This document shows, in pieces, positions 27,533-34,859 of a DNA stretch of 61,623 bases. The translations under genes were made by a program, and so were the position numbers. The stretch covers positions 1-61,623 of the forward strand of contig CAKZKA010000236.1 of the NCBI GenBank assembly GCA_937120965.1, written 5' to 3'. Positions within the stretch are counted from its first letter, which is position 1; each line of letters starts with the position of its first letter. Source of the stretch: an uncultured Chloroflexota bacterium. Its GTDB lineage: Bacteria; Chloroflexota; Chloroflexia; Chloroflexales; Chloroflexaceae. The notes below the pieces were generated by a model. It did not search any database. It was not told the DNA's origin and worked only from the letters and a program-made list of their open reading frames with translations.

Positions 27533-27665
27533 ACGGGGAAACCGGGTTTCCCCATACCCCTTCCCAGCGGGGGAAGCACACCCTTGCCACCGGGAGGGTT
27601 TGGGAGGGCTACGCTCTCCCAGGAAACAACCTGTTTTCATTCCTGTCACTTGACGGCGAAGCCGC
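27533..27665. repeat. Composite dispersed repeat copy
   Basis: GGGGAAACC palindrome (27536-27554), GGGAGGGTTTGGGAGGGCTACGCTCTCCC module (27593-27621), AT linker, and a degenerate GGCGAAGCCGCC module (about 27650-27662). An isolated palindrome, GGGAAACCCGGTTTCCC, lies at about 27915-27931. Between them a TATACT (27726-27731) could be a -10 for the next gene, but no good -35 sits upstream. No gene is seen between 27341 and 28047. Confidence 0.7.
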
Positions 27666-28047
27666 CACACCCCACCGCCAGAGGCGGACGTTGCTCAAGC
27701 CCCGCGTCTGCACCGGTGATTATGGTATACTGCAGAAAGATCGAAAGCTACCCTTTTGCCGCGCGGCCCTGTATCACACAGCCGCACGCAAGGTGAGATG
27801 AGGAGTCCTGGACGGGCTTTCAGCCTTCCCCTCGGGCAGGGGAATGGGAAATGTGGGTTCCGCGTCTGCCAGGCCACGCCGTGGGCGCTTGCCACCCCGG
27901 TGAGCAGAGGCATCGGGAAACCCGGTTTCCCCTGATGTTCACACTGAAGAGCTGCGGTGATGCTTCTCAAAACGAAGCTGCGGCAGCGCCGGTCGCAGGG
28001 AGGGTGACTTTCCTTGAACCACGAATGCGCTCAACCAGGGAGGAACG

Positions 28048-28671
28048 ATGAGCGACTATGAACAGCCTACCGAGCTCGACTTCGCCGTCGGCTCGTTGAT
28101 TACGGTGCGCCCCGATGAGGACCGCGCTGCATACGAAGAAGAGTACGAGTCGGTCTCTGCGGTGCAGGATCAGTTGCGCGACGAGGGCATTGATATTGAC
28201 CTGCTCAACCAGCCTGGCACCCAGGTCTGGGAGGGTGGTCTTGAGAACATGGGCGCGCTCTACCAGTTGTCGCGCCTCGCCGCTCATCTCGAACGCGGCG
28301 ATGATGTCACCGAAGTGCTCGAGGATGGCCCGGTGATCTACGAGGATCTTGATCGCGCTGTAACCGATGTCTGGGATAATCTGGCCCCGACCCGCTTTAG
28401 CCACTTGATCAATTTGCAGGGCATTAACAGCTACTACCTCCCCGTCGATTTTGAACGCCCGGTCTGGCTCAGTTTCGAGAACGAAGAGGGCGAGGAAGAC
28501 AGCGCATTCTTTGGCTCGTCGTATCGCCTGCAGGCTGAACTGGCCGAACTGGCGCCTATGCTGGTGCGGGCCGGTGTCAAGGAGCATACCGACGCCTTTC
28601 GCTGCCTGGAGCTGTTGCGCACCGCCGCCGAGACCAGTATTCAGCACGGTCTGCCGGTGATTGTCTGGTGA
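28048..28671 (+). CDS. Acidic protein of unknown function
   Basis: A 207-residue, strongly acidic, soluble protein that I do not recognise. It opens MSDYEQPTELDFAVGSLI, has a Glu/Asp-rich helical region at about 25-50, and ends in a compact-looking C-terminal domain with many Leu and Ala helices (about 160-207). There is no signal peptide, membrane helix or Cys pair. The start is supported by GGGAGGAACG just upstream. It precedes miaB by 22 bp on the same strand, so the two are probably one transcript. The sequence looks well maintained, so it is likely a real gene. Confidence 0.75.
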   Translation: MSDYEQPTELDFAVGSLITVRPDEDRAAYEEEYESVSAVQDQLRDEGIDIDLLNQPGTQVWEGGLENMGALYQLSRLAAHLERGDDVTEVLEDGPVIYEDLDRAVTDVWDNLAPTRFSHLINLQGINSYYLPVDFERPVWLSFENEEGEEDSAFFGSSYRLQAELAELAPMLVRAGVKEHTDAFRCLELLRTAAETSIQHGLPVIVW

Positions 28672-28693
28672 CCTTGCCGCAAGTTGTGGAGCA

Positions 28694-30052
28694 ATGCAGG
28701 ATATTCTTTTTCTCGACGCCCCGGCGCCCGCCATCCGACCCGACCGCGACGCGACGCCCCGCTCGCGGCGTTACTATGTCTGGACGGTGGGCTGCCAGAT
28801 GAATGTCTCCGATTCTGAGCGCCTCGAGGCTGCACTGCAGGCGGTGGGCTACAGCCCTGCCGCGCGCCCCGAGGAGGCCAGTTTCATTGTGCTCAACTCG
28901 TGTAGCGTTCGCGAGAGCGCCGAGGAACGCATCCTCGGCAAGCTCGGCGAACTGGTGCGCGTCAAACGCGAGTGGCCCGATACCCGCGTGGTGCTCTGGG
29001 GCTGCATGGTCGGCCCCAATAATCGCTCGATCTTCGAGCAGCGCCTGCCCATGGTCGATCACTTCGTCTCGCCCTCAGCGGTGGACGAGGTGGTGGCCCT
29101 GGCCCCCAACCCGATCTACACCCTCGACGAACCGGCCCTCCCTGTAGCCTCATGGGCCCACCCGCCTGTCTCGGTACACGTCCCCATCCAGTATGGCTGC
29201 AATATGACCTGCGCCTACTGCGTCATCCCGCTGCGCCGGGGCCGCGAACGCTCCCGCAGCCTGGAGGAGATCGTCGAGGAGTGTAGCCGGATCGTTGCCC
29301 GCGGCGCCAGAGAGATCACCCTCCTCGGCCAGATTGTTGACTCCTGGGGCCACGATCTCCCCGGCCGTCCCCAGCTCGCCGATCTGCTCGAAGCCGTTCA
29401 CGCCGTGCCCGGCCTCCAGCGCCTGCGCTTCCTGACCTCGCATCCCGCCTGGATGACCGAGCGCCTGATCGCTACAGTCGCCCGGTTGCCTCGCTGCATG
29501 CCCGACATCAACCTGCCGGTGCAGGCCGGCTCCGACCGGGTGCTGAAGCTGATGCGCCGGGGCTACACCGTGGCGCGCTACCGGTCGCTCATTGCCCAGA
29601 TCCGCGCGGCCATACCTCACGTGTCGCTGACAACCGATCTTATCGTTGGCCATCCCGGCGAAACCCGCGCCGACTTCGAGGCGACACTCGCCCTCTGCGA
29701 TGACATCCGCTTCGATAAGGTCCATGTCGCTGCCTTCTCCGCCCGTCCCGGCACCCTCGCCGCTGAGCAGGAGCAGGACCCCGCGCTGGCCGTGCCTGAG
29801 GAGGAAAAAGAGGCTCGCCGCCGCGAACTCGAGCGCCTCCAGGAGCGCATCGCCACCGAACGCAATGCCCGCTTCCTCGGCCAGACGGTCGAAGTGCTGG
29901 TGGAAGGCGAAAGTAAGGGCAAGTGGCGCGGGCGTAGTCCCAACAATAAGCTGGTATTCTTCAGCCATCCCGCGGATCTGACTGGGCGCCTCGTGCCCGT
30001 ACGCATCACCCGCACCAGCCCCTGGGCGCTCCAGGGCGAGGCTGTCCTCTAA
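28694..30052 (+). CDS. miaB: tRNA-i6A37 methylthiotransferase MiaB
   Basis: A 452-residue radical-SAM enzyme that adds the methylthio group to i6A37 next to the anticodon of tRNAs reading U-starting codons. The N-terminal UPF0004 domain supplies one [4Fe-4S] cluster through Cys34, Cys70 and Cys104. The radical-SAM cluster is held by CxxxCxxC at Cys169, Cys173 and Cys176 (GCNMTCAYC). The C-terminal TRAM domain (about 390-450) binds tRNA. The NSCSVRESAE motif favours MiaB over RimO or MtaB. I started at ATG 28694; a start at 28661 would overlap the upstream gene. Confidence 0.92.
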   Translation: MQDILFLDAPAPAIRPDRDATPRSRRYYVWTVGCQMNVSDSERLEAALQAVGYSPAARPEEASFIVLNSCSVRESAEERILGKLGELVRVKREWPDTRVVLWGCMVGPNNRSIFEQRLPMVDHFVSPSAVDEVVALAPNPIYTLDEPALPVASWAHPPVSVHVPIQYGCNMTCAYCVIPLRRGRERSRSLEEIVEECSRIVARGAREITLLGQIVDSWGHDLPGRPQLADLLEAVHAVPGLQRLRFLTSHPAWMTERLIATVARLPRCMPDINLPVQAGSDRVLKLMRRGYTVARYRSLIAQIRAAIPHVSLTTDLIVGHPGETRADFEATLALCDDIRFDKVHVAAFSARPGTLAAEQEQDPALAVPEEEKEARRRELERLQERIATERNARFLGQTVEVLVEGESKGKWRGRSPNNKLVFFSHPADLTGRLVPVRITRTSPWALQGEAVL

Positions 30053-30130
30053 TGTGAGCGTATGGGGAAACCGGGTTTCCCCACCTGCGGTGAGCCTGTC
30101 GAACCGTACCCCTCCCAGCAGGTAGGGGTC

Positions 30131-30345
30131 GGGAGGGCGCAGCCCTCCCAGGAAACAACCCGCCAGCGGGGAGGGTTTGGGAGGGCGCAGCCCTCCCAGA
30201 AAACAACCCGCCAGCGGGGAGGGTTTGGGAGGGCGCAGCCCTCCCAGGAAACAACCCGCCAGCGGGGAGGGCTTGGGAGGGCGCAGCCCTCCCAGGAAAC
30301 AACCCGCCAGCGGGAGGGTTTGGGAGGGCGCAGCCCTCCCAGGAA
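30131..30345. repeat. 48-bp tandem array of the GGGAGGG palindrome
   Basis: Units start at 30131, 30179, 30227 and 30275 (48-bp period) with a truncated fifth at 30322. Each unit has the perfect palindrome GGGAGGGCGCAGCCCTCCC, then a GGAAACAACCCGCCAGCGGG spacer and a GAGGGTTTG tail. The array directly follows miaB, after a GGGGAAACC palindrome at 30063-30081. Units differ at only a few bases, so the expansion is recent. It ends in an AT linker and the TTGTGCGCCATGCGCA module (about 30368-30385). Confidence 0.9.
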
Positions 30346-30415
30346 TAATTAAGATATTCATTCCGTCGTTGTGCGCCATGCGCACGGCCGTCTAACGTAA
30401 CCAGGAGCACTAACC

Positions 30416-31258
30416 TTGGCAAAGCAAGACGAAAAACAGCGTATTCGCCGCAGGTTGCAGGAAAAGGCCATTGAACTCGCAGCAATGAACAGTTGGGAGG
30501 AAGCGGTCGAGACCAACCGCCAGATTTTGAGCCTCGGCGAGGACCCCGACAGCTACAACCGCCTGGGAAAGGCGCTCATGGAACTCGGACGCTATGCCGA
30601 GGCCCACGATGCGTATCAGCACACCCTGCGCCTCAACCCCACCAATAGCATCGCGCGCAAGAACCTCGCCCGCCTCGACGCCCTGATCGCCCGCGGGATC
30701 GAGACCGGTCAGGCCAACCGGCAACCGCGCCAGCAGGTGGACATGCGCATGTTCATCACCGAGACCGGCCGCACGGCGATCACGACGCTGATCGATGTCC
30801 CCCGCAGCCCCGCTGTTGAGGCCCTGGTGACCGGTGAAAAGATGGACTTCCGTGTTGAAGGCAAGATCGTCTATGTCGTTGATGCCGATGACAACATTAT
30901 CGGCCGCCTCGAGCCGAAACTCGGCCAGCGCCTGGCCGAATTGATCAACGGCGGTAATCGCTACCTCGCCGCCATTGCCCAGAGCGATCCGCGGACCGTG
31001 CGCCTGCTCATTCGCGAGACCTATCAGGACCCCAGCCAGCGCAACCGGATCTCCTTCCCGGGTAAGCTTGGCGAGGGCGCGGCCTATGTCTCCAGCCTGC
31101 GCTACGAAGAGTACGAGGACCTGCTCGAAGAAGAAGAGACAACCGAAGAAGCCGAGGCTCTCGAAGAGGAGTTCGTCGGTGGCGAGGAAGAGGAGGAACT
31201 CGGGCTCGAAGAGATCGACCAGGATATGGGCGACGACGAGGAGAATATGGAGGAGTAG
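30416..31258 (+). CDS. TPR protein with a long acidic C-terminal tail
   Basis: A 280-residue protein. Residues about 20-95 form tetratricopeptide repeats (SWEEAVETNRQILSLGED, then SYNRLGKALMELGRYAEAHDAY), a protein-protein interaction scaffold. A middle domain of about 100-215 (VRLLIRETYQDPSQRNRISFPG) is not recognised, and the last 50 residues are almost all Glu and Asp. The start is TTG at 30416, preceded by CCAGGAG. Acidic tails are common in nucleic-acid or basic-protein mimics and chaperones, but I can give no specific role. It stands between two repeat blocks and is probably transcribed alone. Confidence 0.75.
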   Translation: MAKQDEKQRIRRRLQEKAIELAAMNSWEEAVETNRQILSLGEDPDSYNRLGKALMELGRYAEAHDAYQHTLRLNPTNSIARKNLARLDALIARGIETGQANRQPRQQVDMRMFITETGRTAITTLIDVPRSPAVEALVTGEKMDFRVEGKIVYVVDADDNIIGRLEPKLGQRLAELINGGNRYLAAIAQSDPRTVRLLIRETYQDPSQRNRISFPGKLGEGAAYVSSLRYEEYEDLLEEEETTEEAEALEEEFVGGEEEEELGLEEIDQDMGDDEENMEE

Positions 31259-31316
31259 GCGGAAAGGTCTGGAATACAAACATGGACCTTACGCTACTGA
31301 GGTGAAAATAGCCCGC

Positions 31317-31475
31317 CCGCGGGAGGGTTTGGGAGGGCTGCGCCCTCCCAAGAACAATAATATTTTCATTCTGGGGTTGTGCGCCCCGCGAATGGTGCCT
31401 GATGTGAAAATATGGGGAAACCGGGTTTCCCCAACCCCCTCCCTGCGGGGAGGGTTTGGGAGGGCGCAGCCCTCC
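31317..31475. repeat. Composite dispersed repeat copy
   Basis: Contains GGGAGGGCTGCGCCCTCCC (31331-31349), the AAGAACAATAATATTTTCATTC linker, a GGTTGTGCGCCCCGCG module, a GGGGAAACC palindrome (31413-31431) and a second GGGAGGGCGCAGCCCTCCC (31457-31475). Order B-C-A is the same as in the copy at 22626. No gene is seen between 31259 and 31588. Confidence 0.8.
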
Positions 31476-31515
31476 CTACGCTGCGAGCCAGACGGCTAAT
31501 AGCCCCGCCGTACTA

Positions 31516-31544
31516 TTGAAGCCCGCGCCGTGGCGGGCTATACT
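31516..31544 (+). promoter_or_regulatory. Promoter of the AAA-ATPase gene with a palindromic spacer
   Basis: A -35 TTGAAG (31516-31521) and a -10 TATACT (31539-31544) are 17 bases apart. The spacer holds an inverted repeat, GCCCGC (31521-31526) and GCGGGC (31533-31538), that could be a repressor site. Transcription would start near 31551, with AAGGAGG at 31578-31584 four bases before the ATG. Confidence 0.65.
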
Positions 31545-31588
31545 ATTTGGGAGTGCGCCCTGGGTTCTGAACTGTTCAAGGAGGCTCG

Positions 31589-32974
31589 ATGTCATTCCGG
31601 CTGCACGAAGTTTCTACTGCCGCGTCAACTGCATCCGTCCCTCCCCAGAAGGATTCCCAGATGCCCGCCATCCCCCCGCAACCCTCCTCGATCGCCGAGA
31701 CGGGGTTGAGCATGGGTTTTCTCACCGATCTGGTGCTGAAGATCATTTACTTCACCGGCGCCATTACCGGCCAGCGCCTTGAAGAAACCACCAGGCTCCC
31801 CTTTCTCGGCGTTATCGACAAGGTCCTCGAGTTTCTCAAACTTGAGGAGTACGTTGACATTATCGGCGCCGAGGGCGGCTTCAGCGAGCGTTCCTTCCAG
31901 TACATCATCACCACCAAGGGTCGGGTCAAGGTCCACGAGGTACTCGACCGCAACCAGTACGCCGGCCCGGCCCCCGTGCCCCTCGCGCAGTATGTGGATA
32001 TCGTCAATCGCCAGCAGATCGGCAACATGGTGATTGACCAGGCAACCATTCGCAAAGCCTTTGAGCACCTGGTCGTCAGCGAACGTATGCTGGATCGGCT
32101 CGGCCCTGCCGCCAATTCGGCCCGCTCACTCTTCCTCTACGGCCCCCCCGGCAATGGGAAGACGACCTTTGCCGAAGGCATTGCGAACATGCTCGGCGGT
32201 TACGTCCTCATCCCCTACAGTGTGGAGGTTGACGGCCAGATCATCAAGGTGTTCGACCCCCTGAACCACGAGGTCGTCCAGCAGCATGAGGTCGGTCACG
32301 CGGAGCCTGCCACTCCCTTCGGGTCGTCACTGGCCAGAGCAACACCCACCTACTTCCCCGACGCCCGCTGGCTCGTCTGCAAGCGCCCACGGGTGATGGT
32401 CGGCGGTGAGTTGATCCTCGAACAACTTGAACTGATCTTTGACCCCGTGAGTAAGGTCTACGAGGCGCCGTTTCAGATGAAGGCCAACGGCGGCCTGTTC
32501 CTGATCGACGACTTCGGGCGCCAGAAGTGCCGGCCCCAGGATCTGCTCAATCGCTGGATTGTGCCCCTGGAGAAGAAGGTGGATTTCCTTGCCCTGCAAA
32601 CCGGTAAGAAACTACAAATACCCTTCGATGTACTGATCGTCTTTTCAACCAATCTCAATCCTAAAGATCTGGTGGACGATGCTTTCCTCCGGCGCATCCG
32701 GCACAAGATCGAAGTTGGCAATCCCTCGCCGGCTGAGTTTCGCGCTATCTTTCAACTTGTGTGCAAAGCCAAACAGATCCCCTACAGCGATGAGGGTCTG
32801 CGGCATCTGATTGAAGAGCATTACAGAAAGGTGGGTCGCGAGCTGCGCGCATGCCATCCGCGGGACATCTGTGATCAGATCCTCGATGAGGCCAAGTACC
32901 GCAACATTCCTCCCTCCATGAGCCGGGAGTTGATCGATCGCGCCTGTGAGGCCTATTTCGTCAAGCTCGGGTAA
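31589..32974 (+). CDS. AAA+ ATPase next to cpaF
   Basis: A 461-residue protein. The first 45 residues are low-complexity; a helical and beta region (about 45-150) precedes an AAA+ core with Walker A GPPGNGKTT (about 189-197), Walker B LFLIDDFGR (about 304-312), sensor 1 FSTNLNP near 350 and an arginine-finger segment FLRRIRHK near 370. A C-terminal helical lid follows. It resembles the MoxR-like/YifB-type remodelling ATPases in outline but I cannot place it in a named subfamily. It is followed 90 bp later by a type II/IV secretion ATPase, so a role in pilus or secretion function is plausible but inferred only from position. Confidence 0.75.
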   Translation: MSFRLHEVSTAASTASVPPQKDSQMPAIPPQPSSIAETGLSMGFLTDLVLKIIYFTGAITGQRLEETTRLPFLGVIDKVLEFLKLEEYVDIIGAEGGFSERSFQYIITTKGRVKVHEVLDRNQYAGPAPVPLAQYVDIVNRQQIGNMVIDQATIRKAFEHLVVSERMLDRLGPAANSARSLFLYGPPGNGKTTFAEGIANMLGGYVLIPYSVEVDGQIIKVFDPLNHEVVQQHEVGHAEPATPFGSSLARATPTYFPDARWLVCKRPRVMVGGELILEQLELIFDPVSKVYEAPFQMKANGGLFLIDDFGRQKCRPQDLLNRWIVPLEKKVDFLALQTGKKLQIPFDVLIVFSTNLNPKDLVDDAFLRRIRHKIEVGNPSPAEFRAIFQLVCKAKQIPYSDEGLRHLIEEHYRKVGRELRACHPRDICDQILDEAKYRNIPPSMSRELIDRACEAYFVKLG

Positions 32975-33064
32975 CCCGGACACCGATTCGTAATGCCTGG
33001 CCCGTATCCTGGAGCCAGGATGCGTGACGCCCCGGCCCCGTCCGGGATCATTCGGAGGAGTTCT

Positions 33065-34537
33065 ATGTCGTTGCTCAAACGTCTTGGCAGCACCCCACCG
33101 CCGTCTGAGCCTGTCAGCGCTCCGGCAGTGACTGCCGTTACCCCTCTGCCGCCCGCCGAGGCCGCCCTGCCCTCCACGCCCGCCGATCTGCGACCCGGGG
33201 TGGAAGGCCCCTCCCTCAACGGCGCCCGGGCCGACGGGCCCGCCGAAACGGTTGATGAGCAGCGCCTGCTCGAGCTGTCACTCTGGATCGTGGACCGGAT
33301 CCAGGCCTCCCTGGGCAGCCAGACCGAACTCAAGCGCACCCCCGAAACCGAACGTATGCTTCAGGAGCGCTTCGCCCGGGTGTACCAGCAGTCCGGGGTG
33401 AGCCTGGAGCCAGAGCAGATCAAGCGCCTGTTTGCCATGGTCTGCGATGAACTGATGGGCTTCGGGCCGATCCAGCCGCTGCTCAACGATGATACGATCT
33501 CCGAAGTCATGGTCAACGGACCGCACCGGGTTTACATTGAACAGAAGGGCAAACTGAAGCTATCGCCGGTGCGCTTCGCCAACGATGAGCACGTGCTCAA
33601 GGTCATTGACCGCATCATTCGCCCGCTGGGCCGGCGCATCGACCGCAAGTGGCCCATGGTTGACGCGCGCCTGCCCGATGGCTCGCGTGTGAATGCCATT
33701 ATTCCTCCTTGCGCGATTGATGGCTCAACCATCACCATCCGCAAGTTCTCCAAGAATAAACTGAAGGTTGACGACCTGATCCGTTTCGGCTCCCTGACGC
33801 CCGAGATGGCCGAGTTCTTGCGCGCATGCGTCGTTTCGCGCCTCAATATCGTCGTTGCCGGCGGTACCGGTTCGGGCAAAACCACGCTGCTCAATGTGCT
33901 CTCGAACTTCATCCCCGACGACGAGCGCATCGTCACCATCGAGGATAGCGCCGAGCTGCAACTGGCTCAGGAACACGTGGTGCGCCTGGAGTCGCGCCCG
34001 CCTGAAGTAGATGGCACCGGTCGCGTGACTATTCGCGACCTGGTGATTAACTCGCTGCGTATGCGCCCCGAGCGGATCGTCATCGGCGAGTGCCGCGGCG
34101 GTGAAACCCTTGATATGCTCCAGGCAATGAATACCGGCCACGATGGCTCACTCACCACCCTCCACGCCAATACGCCCCGCGACGCTCTGGCGCGTATGGA
34201 GACCATGGCCCTGATGGCCGGTATGGAGATGCCCCTCAAGGTGATCCGCGAACAGATCGCTTCGGCCATTGACCTGATCGTTCAGCAAACACGCCTCGAA
34301 GATGGCCAGCGCAAGGTGGCGTATATCACCGAGGTGCAGGGTATGGAGGGTGACACGGTCGTGCTCCAGGACATTTTCAAGCTCGAGATCCTTGGCAAAA
34401 CCCCGGAGGGCAAGATCCAGGCCGAATTGCGCCCCACCGGCGTGCGTCCCCGTTTCACCCCGCGCCTGGAGGCCCATGGCTTCAAGCTTCCGCCCAACAT
34501 CTTTGGCGCGCAGATCCCCGGAAAGAAGGCCTGGTGA
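33065..34537 (+). CDS. cpaF: CpaF/TadA-type secretion ATPase
   Basis: A 490-residue hexameric ATPase of the tight-adherence (Flp pilus) and type II/IV secretion family. After a disordered N-terminus (1-75) comes the N-terminal domain with LLNDDTISEVMVNGP, then Walker A GGTGSGKTT (about 279-287), the Asp box TIEDSAELQL and Walker B RIVIGECRGGE, and the His box TGHDGSLTTLHAN. The ATG at 33065 follows GGAGGAG. It energises assembly or retraction of Flp pili together with TadB/TadC membrane proteins, none of which is encoded here. The only likely partner gene is the AAA+ ATPase upstream. Confidence 0.88.
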   Translation: MSLLKRLGSTPPPSEPVSAPAVTAVTPLPPAEAALPSTPADLRPGVEGPSLNGARADGPAETVDEQRLLELSLWIVDRIQASLGSQTELKRTPETERMLQERFARVYQQSGVSLEPEQIKRLFAMVCDELMGFGPIQPLLNDDTISEVMVNGPHRVYIEQKGKLKLSPVRFANDEHVLKVIDRIIRPLGRRIDRKWPMVDARLPDGSRVNAIIPPCAIDGSTITIRKFSKNKLKVDDLIRFGSLTPEMAEFLRACVVSRLNIVVAGGTGSGKTTLLNVLSNFIPDDERIVTIEDSAELQLAQEHVVRLESRPPEVDGTGRVTIRDLVINSLRMRPERIVIGECRGGETLDMLQAMNTGHDGSLTTLHANTPRDALARMETMALMAGMEMPLKVIREQIASAIDLIVQQTRLEDGQRKVAYITEVQGMEGDTVVLQDIFKLEILGKTPEGKIQAELRPTGVRPRFTPRLEAHGFKLPPNIFGAQIPGKKAW

Positions 34538-34554
34538 GCGCCTGAGCGGTCGGT

Positions 34555-34667
34555 GTACCTGTTCACACTTCTCCCGGGTGCGCGGGCGTCCCGCCCGCAA
34601 TAGCCTGGATGCGGGCAAGATGCCCGCGCACCTGAGGTGACGCCTTATCCCAAATGTGAACACGTAC
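34555..34667. mobile_element. MITE-like element with 8-bp flanking direct repeats
   Basis: The cleanest copy of the family. It has 13-bp inverted ends, GTACCTGTTCACA (34555-34567) and TGTGAACACGTAC (34655-34667), with one mismatch. The internal part contains the GCGGGCGTCCCGCCCGC and GCGGGCAAGATGCCCGC hairpins. The direct repeat CGGTCGGT flanks it at 34547-34554 and 34668-34675. It encodes nothing, is 113 bp long, and lies 17 bp after the cpaF stop. Confidence 0.75.
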
Positions 34668-34800
34668 CGGTCGGTACGCAAAGGTTGCCGGTATAGCCCC
34701 TGCTGGGGCAGCCTGCGCTGGCGCCCGGTGAGCCTGCCCCAGCCGGCAGGCTCCGCCGGCCCGATGCGAGCAGGTTTCAGTCACCATAGCCGGGCCAGCG

Positions 34801-34832
34801 GGCGCGGAGATCGATCGACCGGTCTCCGCGCC
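34801..34832 (+). terminator. Hairpin before the carotenoid gene
   Basis: GGCGCGGAGA (34801-34810) pairs with TCTCCGCGCC (34823-34832), followed by TGTTGTGTGTGTTG. A second stem, GCTGGGGCAG with CTGCCCCAGC, lies just upstream (about 34699-34740). Together they could end the cpaF transcript, or form the leader of the next gene. The T tract is interrupted by G, so termination is uncertain. No gene is seen between 34538 and 34859. Confidence 0.5.
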
Positions 34833-34859
34833 TGTTGTGTGTGTTGAGTGCACGAGCGT

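Noticed and set aside
30131-30345. CRISPR array
   Set aside because: The units are tandem with constant, not variable, spacers, and no cas gene is present.
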